From assembly GCF_964340395.1 (NCBI RefSeq), contig NC_135568.1, positions 17,857,776-17,921,775 of the forward strand: a stretch of 64,000 nucleotides of DNA. Direction: 5' to 3'. The DNA comes from Glandiceps talaboti. Its lineage: Eukaryota > Hemichordata > Enteropneusta > Spengelidae. Numbering within the stretch: the first letter of the stretch is position 1; every line of letters starts with the position of its first letter. Of the stretch, positions 35,171 to 45,700 are shown piece by piece. The notes under the pieces are model-generated. The model did no database searches. It saw nothing but the letters and a program-made list of their open reading frames with translations, and had not been told where the DNA came from. Made by a program: the position numbers and the translations under genes.

Positions 35171-35174
35171 CTTT

Positions 35175-35296
35175 AGCCTGTTTACTGGGCTGTTGAGATA
35201 CATCGTTAGCTGGTCGTACTTCCTAGTCTCCGTGTTCTCCGAGGGCTATAGGCAGTACGACCAGCTAACGATGTATCTAGCACAGTAAACTGGCTA
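35175..35296. mobile_element. Foldback element with about 44-bp arms
   Basis: Left arm 35175-35220 and right arm 35253-35296 are reverse complements with small interruptions; the best paired core is AGATACATCGTTAGCTGGTC followed by GTACT. A 32-base unpaired middle. MITE-like, one copy seen. Confidence 0.85.
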
Positions 35297-35638
35297 GGAT
35301 CCTTATAGCAATCACACGACTCATACAACAAATCCCACACTCAAAGAGACAAATCACATCACAGGTTGGTGGTAAAGATCAAGGTAGAATTACTTTCTTG
35401 CTTTATTCACAATATTCCCTAATACACGTGTAATGTTTATCTTAAGGATATCCCCTTACTTTACAATTTGATTAACTTTGACTTCTCAGTCAATTGTCAG
35501 TGTTTTCTGACCACATATTCTTTAAAACAGTTTTTGGGGGTTAATAAACACACCATATAATTATGACATGAAACTTGTAGAACAAAGAAGTCGTTGAAGT
35601 ACTTGATTAAACATACTAGTAATAACTGTAGAGAGTCA

Positions 35639-35644
35639 TTTATT
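35639..35644 (-). terminator. AATAAA polyadenylation signal of the resistin-like gene
   Basis: A canonical hexamer on the minus strand, 31 nt after the stop codon. Confidence 0.6.
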
Positions 35645-35674
35645 CCGTATTGCGTTGTTCACTAAATTATTAGA

Positions 35675-35823
35675 CTACCAGACTATTTTGCAGCATCTTG
35701 CTGTCGTCCAGTCCACAGTGCCACACCCAACGTGACAGTAGCATTGTTGTATGCCGTCACTTAGATGGTTTATGGTCCATGAACCACAAGCTATGCCACA
35801 GCTACAACTTGTTGCTGTATATC
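35675..35823 (-). CDS. Resistin-like exon 3 (core domain)
   Basis: Acceptor AATTCACAG, enters in phase 1, ends with TAG at 35677-35675. Encodes [15 protein letters not shown], a 14-residue loop, CYCHVGC and [12 protein letters not shown]. Confidence 0.93.
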
Positions 35824-38800
35824 CTGTGAATTAAAAGCAAACGATTATTTTATCATATTATTCATGAGATTGTCTTAGGAAGGTAAATGGGAATGTGCGG
35901 CCCAAATTGTGTAATCTTTCAGCCGTTTACATTTCTAAGCCCTGTTACAACTGGTTTTGTAGTAAAAAAACGATAATGTATCAAGCCTATATTATAGTTA
36001 AAATTTACGAATAAAGTATCAATATTAATCAATACTGTATCAATTGCCCGATAATGTAGTAACATCTATTGTCGATAGTGTAGTAAAAATAGTAACAGTT
36101 TTCTAACCGATAATTTATAAAAAAATTACCGATAGTGTATCAACATTTTGAAATATCGACATTCAGTGAAAGTTTTTCACTGAGGCAGGTATGGTGAATA
36201 TGGTGTGTGTGTGTGTGGGGGGGGGGGTGCGTGCTTGTGTTACGGATGACAGAATACAACTTTTTAATATTCGCTAAGTTTTGATGTTTTGCGAGGTCAC
36301 CGTGAACTCTAAGCTGTCATGAATTAATACTTAGAACAAATGTTTGCATTGCGCGAATAGTATTCTACTAAGATGACAACATTAAGTTGTCATCTTAAGT
36401 TTCTATTATCGCAATCAATCTAGCTGAAGAAAATGGTGAAGATTTAACACTGAAAGTTAATGCATTGCTTGCTATACTTGGTGAGCAAATTGTTAATTCA
36501 GTTAAGATAGTCAAATGTCAGAGATTGAGAAGTCGTCGCCAAGGAAAGCCAGGTGTGGTCAAAATAGCATTTGAAAATGTTCAACAGAAAATAGGTGTAC
36601 TAAAGGCTAAAAGTAAACTTCGTAACAGCGAGGAGTTCTCACGGGTATTCCTGAAAACGTGCAAGACACATGTCGAACGCCTGATAGACATTAACTTTCG
36701 TACTATTTTGAATCATTTGCCTGGTGGTTCGGAGTATCGTATCGCTGGTAATGGTCGCATAATACGCAATGACCAAGGTCAAGAGCTAGGTCCAAGTGAG
36801 GGGAATGCAACGTCCGGACAAAATGAACCAGTTAGTAACGAATAGGAATTACCTCGTCCGTCGGGTATCGATTGTATAAAGATCGCACACCTTAATGTCG
36901 GGGGCTGGACTGAAAGAAACCACGCGTTGAGAAGTGAGATTATACGTAAGACTAATGCTGACATTATAAGTATAAATGAAACTCATCTTTCCGGAAATGA
37001 CACTATCACTATTGACGGTTTCACCTGGTTTGGGTTTAATCGTACACGAAGACATTTCGCAACACATAGAAATTTCGGGGGAGTGGGTTTGATGTTTAAG
37101 AACTATATCCTTAATAACTATACGATCTCGGTTTTCGATAGGAACTATGATGGTATTTTGGGCGTCAAACTAAATAGTAAATGTTCAGATTTTTCTTTCC
37201 TTATTTTGTCATGTTATTTGCCGCCAGAAAATTCCCCTTGGGGAAGAAATGCACCAGATTTTTATAGTCATATCATGAGCACTTTATATATGGCTAGTGA
37301 TGTAGATGCTGTGTTCATTTGCGGTGATTTCAACGCAAGAATTGGAAATTTGAATGATGTAATTGATGGTGTTGATTCAATTCCTCAGAGGCAAGTGTTA
37401 GATACAAACATAAATCAACATGGTCGTGCTTTAACTGAATTTTTGACAGATTCTAAACTCTGTGTACTTAATGGTAGGTTCGATGCACACGATGATAATT
37501 TTACGTCTGTTTCTCCAAGGGGTAGAGCAGTAGTCGACTATATGATTGTGCCTCATGAATATTTTATGCAATGTGATTCTTTTAGAGTTACCACTATGTC
37601 GGATTTTCTGAATGATTATAATTTAATGCACCTGCTATCTGAGCGTTGTAAAATTCCTGACCATTCCTTACTTGAAATAGTTTTCAACGCTCGGTCTTTT
37701 CATAGTATGAATATGAATATCAATTGCAATGGTAGTCCTTCGGTTTCACATGAACGGTCAAGAAAATATAAGCTTGATAACATTCCTGGGTCATTTTTGA
37801 ATTCGCCTATCGCACGTGGGGCAATTCGTAATATCATTGATGTCATTCAAACCTGTAATGAGACGCAACTAAATGTAAATAATGTATATCAACAGCTGTG
37901 TAAATGTATTATAGATGAAATGAATATGCATGTCCCCATCCATCGTCAAGCAAGTCGGAGGTGTAGTAAATTACGTCATCAAAAACCGTATTGGAATAAT
38001 GAGCTACAGGAATTGTGGAACGTAATGCATATTAGGCAGAGGCTTTATCTTAGATGTAGGTCTGTCAGAGTTGCTGAAAAACGAAGGCTTCTTAGTGATT
38101 TTAAGACGGCGCAGAGAAGTTTTGATAGGAGGTTAAGGTTTCATGAAAAAGGAGGCATAGAAAAGGGCTTGTTGACAAGATTGAGTCAGTCTGCACCGAT
38201 GATCCACGTAGATTCTGGAATCATATTCAAAAGCTCGGTCCAAAACGTAATAGTTGTATCCCAATGGAGGTTTACGATGATCATGGTCAGTTATTAACAG
38301 ATAAAGATATAGTTCTTGATGCTTGGAAAAGGGACTTCTCATCTTTATACAATAATCCGGATGGGGATTATGATGAAGATTTCTTAAATCAGATTATACA
38401 TCATAAGGGTGTTTTAGAAAACAACATGATTGACCCATTGTACGAGAGCAATGTCGCAATAAATCAAAATATTTCCTTGGAAGAGGTTGAAAAGGTTGTT
38501 AACAAGGTCAAGCGAGGAAAATCTGTCGGTATTGATCGCATTCCAGGTGAAGTCCTAAAAAACGATGTATCTATTTCAGTGTTGCATAATCTGTTTCAAT
38601 TGTGCTTTGACAGTGGTTTGATACCAGATGTTTGGCGTTTTGCTACAATCGTACCGATTCCTAAGGATCGTTCAGCTGATCCACGTATTCCGTTAAACTA
38701 TCGCGGTATTAGTTTACAAAGTGTCATATGCAAGCTTTATTGTTCAATTTTGAATGCTCGTTTAATTACTCATATAGAAAATAATGACCTCCTGGTTGAT

Positions 38801-41101
38801 GAGCACAATGGTTTCAGGAAATGTCGCTCATGTGAAGACCATATTTTTGTTCTAACTTCTGTTATTCGTAATAGACTTGTAAATAACTTGCCCACTTTTG
38901 CAGCCTTCTTAGACTTGCGGAAAGCGTTTGATTGTGTGAATCGTGAGGCGTTGTTATATAGGTTATTAATTAGTGGAGTTAACGGTAAATTTTATAACGC
39001 TATAAAGGCCATGTACACTGATACTAGTGCTGCCGTCAATCTGAATGGGCACCTGTCTAGTAGTTTCCCTACGAATAGTGGCGTCAGACAAGGAGACAAT
39101 CTTTCACCTACTCTATTTTCACTGTTTATAAATGATTTAGCTGTTATTATTAAGGAATCGCCTCCAGGTATTAGAATTGGAGATATAAAGTTGAATATAT
39201 TATTATATGCAGATGATATTGTACTTCTGTCCGATAACGAGGATGGTCTTCAGGAAATGTTAAATATTTTCTTTGCTTGGTGTAAAAAATGGCGATTAAA
39301 AGCAAACATAGTGAAGTCAAAAGTAATTCATTTCAGAAAGAAAGGCACTGTTTGTACTGGTTTTAACTTTATGATCGGTACTGAAACAATAGAGATTGTT
39401 ACTAAGTACAAATATTTGGGTATTGTTTTGCATGAATTTCTTGACTTTTCTATTACTGCTAATGCGCTTGCTGAGTCGGCTGGTAGAGCTTTAGGTGCAG
39501 TCTGTTCCAAATTCAGGTCACTGAATAATATGGGTTTTAATACATTCACTAAATTGTTCAATGCATCTGTGGTACTAATTCTTGAATATTGCTCGGGTAT
39601 CTGGGGTTTTCAAAACTTCTCGTCGTGTGATTTAATTCAGAATCGGGCAATAAGGTTTTATTTAGGTGTTCACAAATTCGCACCTACTCTCGCTATTAAT
39701 GGAGACACTGGTTGGGATTCGTGTATTGCGAGTAGGTGGGGTAATATGGCCCGGTATTGGAACAGACTTTGTAACCTTGACAGTGATAGGTTAACTAGTA
39801 AGATTTTCTTTTGGGACCATGCGCTGTGTGTCGGCAATTGGTCTTCTGAAATGTATGACATCTTTGAAAGTCTAGATATTGATGAGTTGATTCCATGTGA
39901 TACTGGGATTGTCAGGTTACGTAAACAGTCGAATTGTACTGAAAACTGGTATATGCATGTTCGTAACAAACCGAAATTACGCACGTACAGTATCTTTAAA
40001 AGAACATATCGCCGTGGAAATTATTTAGATTTAGATTTGTCGAGAGCTGAACGTTCTCTTTTTGTTCAGTTACGAATAGGAATACTTCCACTCAGGATTG
40101 AAACAGGTCGTTTTAGGGGCGAGGTGTTACATGCTCGCCTCTGTGTGTTATGTAATGCAGATTCAATTGAGGATGAATCTCACTTTTTATTTCACTGTTC
40201 ATTCTATCAGGATTTAAGAACACATTTTTACAATATTATACATGAGTCTAATCCAAATTTTGTAAACTTTAATGAGACTGAGAAATGGAACTTTATAATG
40301 ATCAATATGCCTAGAGCAACTTGTAAATTTATTCACAAAGCTTACACCAGAAGGTGTAATCATCTTTATATAACAATGTAGTATGTTACTTTTCTTTACT
40401 TGTTATGACTGTCCTCTTTGCACCCCTTATTTTTAAGTGCTTTATACGAGTAATTCAGTTTTGTAGTGACTAATAAGCCCGGTGGGCTGGGTGATGTGTT
40501 TTCTTTCTGATATTGTTATTGCCAATTTGTAAAATGTATATCACATGTCACTATAATAAACAACCTTTACTACTATTATAAGATCAACAGTGTCAAATAA
40601 TGACTAATTACAGACAGTTGGAAGAACAATGACGTGATTACATTGTTTAGCTAGTTTTCATATTTGCCAATATCATTTGCATTGAATTAAGGCGACGACA
40701 ATACTTCCGTTTTAGTCATTTATGGTTCTGATTACTTTATCACCCAATCATTTAAGTATTGTATATTTTATGTTTATAAGAATTTAATGGAATAATAAAA
40801 TGATGGATTCAGTCTTTGGAAGAGACGGTCCGAGGTCAGGAGCTTCGATCTGCTCCGTGGCCACTTCTAAATGATCCAGGTTAACCATGAACATTAATTG
40901 TGTGTAGTCTGAGCTAATTCCCTAAAGGTCCAAGTCGATCCCGAGTACAGAGTGGAGAGTGGAGAGAGAGAGAGTAACATGGAGGGGGTTACCTTAACAG
41001 AAGAGGTATTCCTACAATTTGTTACACTTGTGTAATATATTAACTTTACACTGAGGTTCTATATATAAATAATTTGGGGTCAGACGTATGGTTTATGATA
41101 T

Positions 41102-41132
<31 letters not shown>

Positions 41133-42744
41133 ACGTACGTACGTATACTATGTATATTAGGAGGTTATCACTTAGCCAGTTGAGCCGACTTTGAGTCCGA
41201 ACCACTCTTAACAGATATTGATATGTCGAAAGTATTGAAATCATCCTGGCATTTAAATTTTCCGCATGTCTGAGAAATGATGTATAATGGACGCACGCAC
41301 GCATGCGCGCACACAGAGACGGGTGGACAGACAGACAGAGACCATTGTAATACCACCCCTGGGGGGGGGCTAAAAAGAGTCGCTCCTAATAAAAAACAGA
41401 CGTGCTCTTACCAAAAGAGAGATGTGCTGTCACCAAAGAGTGTCTTCCATCAAACAGAAACGTACTCTTACAAAAGTTGGGGTTGCCAATCAAAAAAGTG
41501 ATATGGTATCACCATAGAATGGCTCCCATAAAAAGAGACGTGCTCTTACCGAAGTACGGGTTACCAATAAAAAAAGAGACGTGCTTTCACCAGGGGGGGG
41601 GGGGGTCACATTAAACATGAGTGAAATATTTAGTTATGCAGTGAATATTGATATTAATATAATATATATATATTAGGTCACCTTAGGTCAGATCTCTCCA
41701 CGTTAAATTTGGCCAGGAATAGGTTCACTGAATACCGATATTTCCAAATTTGAATACATATTCGGTACATTATCGGTAAATGTTTTTTACATCATCGTGA
41801 CGTTATCGGTAATTTTTTGCAATACCATCGGTAGCAGAAATTGCTACATTATCAGTCATTATCGGTTAATTTTGATAAGTTATCGGTAATTGTTTTACAA
41901 TAATGTCGGGTTGATACATTATCGGATTTTTACTACATAACCAGATGTAACAGGTCGTCCTCATCATATCCCTTCTTCGTAAAAGGTTAAGAATGGCGTA
42001 TCGAACGACCGTAATACACATTCTCTGTAACCTCCGTTCGACATAGTAGTGGACAAGAAATTTTCCTTCGCTTTCTATAGCTTGTTTAACCCTTTCTCAT
42101 ATTTTCGCCTCGCCAATCGTTTATAGAAATGAATAGATGTTTGGAACCTGGGCGGATTCAAGTTGTATTCTGTCAATACAAAATTACACTTTAAACTTAC
42201 CACTACGGCATGAGGCATAATTTCCAACGCCTTGTCTGGTCTCACAGGATAGGGTTGGATTAAGACACAAACCATCATTGCAGCTATTGCTACCTGTGGT
42301 TAGTAAGTAAAGTAATAATCATTTATCAGTCAGAGATTTTCGAATCGTCATCTTTTCAATAGTCCAAACATCATTGTATAAGATAAATTTCTAAAGCAGA
42401 TATGTAGAAAAAAGACTCGATTTTCACCAACATAACCACATTAAATGGATTAGAGGTATTATTTTACAGTGTGTTTTGTATACCATTTCTTTGTTTCGTT
42501 ACTATCCATAAAATATCCCGTAAAATATTATATGTATACGATTGTATAATTATATTTTTATAAATAATTCTGTAATGAAAACGCCCACAAGGACGATGAC
42601 ACGGGAATGTGTCGGCGAAGTTTGCCTAGCAGTTAGTCAGTTTGTCTGTATGTCTCTATATACCCCCCCCATTTTTTACCTTCCCTAAGGGAGGGTTAAC
42701 ATTTCGGGGTGTAAAGAATGTATGTATGTATGTATGTATGTATG

Positions 42745-42776
<32 letters not shown>

Positions 42777-45700
42777 ATCAAAAGATTGACCAGTTGGTCT
42801 GAGTCGCACGAAATTATAACTGACTGTCAAGCTGGTTTTCGCAGTGTCATAGCACTGTTGACAACATCTTTGTATTATTTGCTACTATACAGAAATATCT
42901 AAGTGTAAGATGTGGTAAATTTTATTGTCTTTTTATTGACTTCTCCAAAGCATTCGACCGTGTCAACCATACATTGTTATTGTATAAACTTCAATCAATA
43001 GGAGTTAGAGGAAAAATGTACAAGATTTTACACTCCATGTATGGTAGTGTAAAGGCTTGTGTTAAATCAGGACACAACTTATCCTCGTATTTTGAGTGTC
43101 CAAATGGTGTAAGGCAAGGCTGTATTCTAAGCCCGCTATTATTTTCTTTTTTCATTGAAGAGCTTAACTCTATGCTTTTAAAGTCAGGTCAAATGGGTAT
43201 ACAACTGACGCAAGAATTTTATAACATTTTCTGTCTTCTTTATGCTGATGACATTGTTCTGTTTGCAGACTCAGCTGGAAATTTACAGAAGCGATATATT
43301 ATTTCAATTTTGCGCTAAATGGCACATGGATATTAACTTAGAAAAAACCAAAGCAGTTATCTTCCGGAAAGGAGGGCATAGATCAAAATTTGAAAACTGG
43401 TATTTCGGGGAGTCCAAAATAGAAGTAGTTTCATACTATAAATACTTGGGTCTCCTTTTATCGTGCAGAAATTCTTTCTCTAAAGCCATTTCGAATTTAG
43501 CAGACCAGGCAAGTAAAGCTATGAAAATTATTTCTGTCGCATCGTATCGTATCGGCAATTTGCCATACAACTGTCATTTCAGGGTCTTCGATACCATGAT
43601 ACTACCAATTTTATGTTATGGCGCAGAGGTCTGGGGCCATCAATATCATGATGCCATCGAAAAGGTCCAAAGAAAGTGGTGTATAACTTTCCTTGGTGTC
43701 TCCTACAATACTTCTAATGAAGCAGTTTTGGGCGAATGTGGCCGACTACCTGTGTACTTTCATACTCTAAAGCGATGCATAAACTACTGGCTGAAATTAA
43801 TTGAAATGCCAGATGACAGGCTGCCAAAACAAGCTTACATGATGCTGTATAAACTAGACGCGTTAGGCAGACACACTTGGGCTACGTCCATAAAGAACAC
43901 GCTATTTTCTTATTGCTTTGGTTATGTTTGGCTAGCCCAAGAGGTCGGCGACAAGCAAAAGTTTATAAATGAATTTACCACTCGTGTCTCAGATATCTGT
44001 AAACAACAATGGCGTACCAGTCTGTCTCAGAAACCAAAACTGCGTACATATATAACTTTCAAAAATATACTCGAACCAGAAAAATATCTAACTTTGAACT
44101 GCAACAGAACATGTATTCAGGCATTTGCCGTTTCGCTGCCCATCAACCTCATTGGCAATCGAGGAGGGAAGACATCATGATATTGACCCACACCTCAGAG
44201 TCTGTAAGATATGTAACTCGAGTGAAGTAGAGGATGAATTTCATTTTCTCTTAGTGTGTTCACAATATGACGTTCTAAGGAAGGAATACCTTCCACTTGA
44301 ATACCAGTCAGAACCAACCATTATTAAATTTCAACGAATTATGAGGACTAGGGACACAGATGTTCTGTACAAACTTTGTAAATTTATTCAATTGGCGTTT
44401 AAGAAGATAGATTTTATTTTGATTTGCAACCGTGTGATGTAATATAATATTTTGTACTGAAACGATAATTTGTATATGGGCCGGAGGCCTTTGAATACAA
44501 TAAACTATATTATTATTATGTATGTATGTATGTATGTATGTATGTATGTATGTATGTATGTATGTATGTATGTATGTTTCTGTATGTGTGTATGTGTCTG
44601 TCTGTGTCATCGTTTTCTAAACAAAAGGCTGGTTCAAATCAAACGACTTTGATGCACATGTTCTTTAGGGTAATGGCTAGAACTGATTAGGTTTTGGTAA
44701 ACATGCCATGAAGATTAATTAGTCATTTGCATAATTTATTGTTTTAAGTATTTAAGCTAGATATCTTATAATTTGGTGCATACATTAATGATAACAAACT
44801 GTATTTGTCATATAAACATTGATAATGTGGCTCGTACGTAGTTTTACTAATTTGCATATTTAATGATTTTCAGTAATTAGGCTATATCTTAAGAATGCAC
44901 GGAATATAATTTGGTACATACTTCAAACGAACAGGGGACACATGTCCTGAGAAGCTTGTTGATATAGCTTTTTGTTTCAATGAAATATGGTACATACATC
45001 AAACCTTACTAATTGCATCTGTTCTAAAAAGTTTTTCCGCAATTAATGATTTTAAGTAAGTAGGCTATATCTTAAGAATATATGCATCCAAATTAAATAT
45101 CACATTTGATACATACTTCAAACATAACTAATTGCACATATTCTGTAAAAGATTGGTAATATAGCTTATAGTTTTTATGAGCCATTTGCATAATTAACTC
45201 TTTTCAGTAATTAGACTATATCTTTAAAATTCACTCTTCAAATTCAATTTTGGTACATACTTCAAGCACAACTAATCACATATGTTCTGTTGCATTCCAA
45301 CAATTATTGTGTGTAGGAACAAAAATCCAAAGTCTTTGCCCTAACGGAAGGCTTTCAGTTTAAATCTGGTATACAATTATACCTATTATATTAGAGTGTA
45401 TACTAGCGTGAAAGATCCAGGCATTGTTTTCGCTTATATATAATACGCTCGTGGGTGTGTAGTACAGATCTTAGGGGTATGGGCCACTTTGAATTGAATA
45501 CCTACAACAAGTAACGAAGGTGAAAAAGCATTTCTCTAATACCCTAGAATTGTAATACCTAAGAAAGTATAAAATGTGGCTTTGAAATACCTAATAAAAA
45601 GTAAAACAGGGGGATAAAATTATTTTTTCTAATACCCTATAATTCCAATACCCAAAAAAGTGAAACAGGTGGGACCAGTTTGAAGTGACTTTGAGTTACC

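Larger units (their letters stand above)
36396..40583 (+). mobile_element. Non-LTR retrotransposon (CR1/L2-like), nearly full ORF2
   Basis: Contains an ORF1 tail, an apurinic endonuclease, a reverse transcriptase and a C-terminal zinc-knuckle-like motif, then a 200-bp 3' UTR with a GCCC/GGGC hairpin (40476-40488), AATAAA (40555-40560) and an ACT/ATT-rich tail. It lies in intron 2 of the resistin-like gene in the opposite orientation. The 5' end is truncated, with no start codon before 36465. The clade call is from layout and motifs only. Confidence 0.9.

Noticed and set aside
42075-42278. 67-codon minus-strand frame starting [10 protein letters not shown]
   Set aside because: The same DNA in another frame gives the cysteine-rich exon 2 of the resistin-like gene with correct phases at both splice sites.
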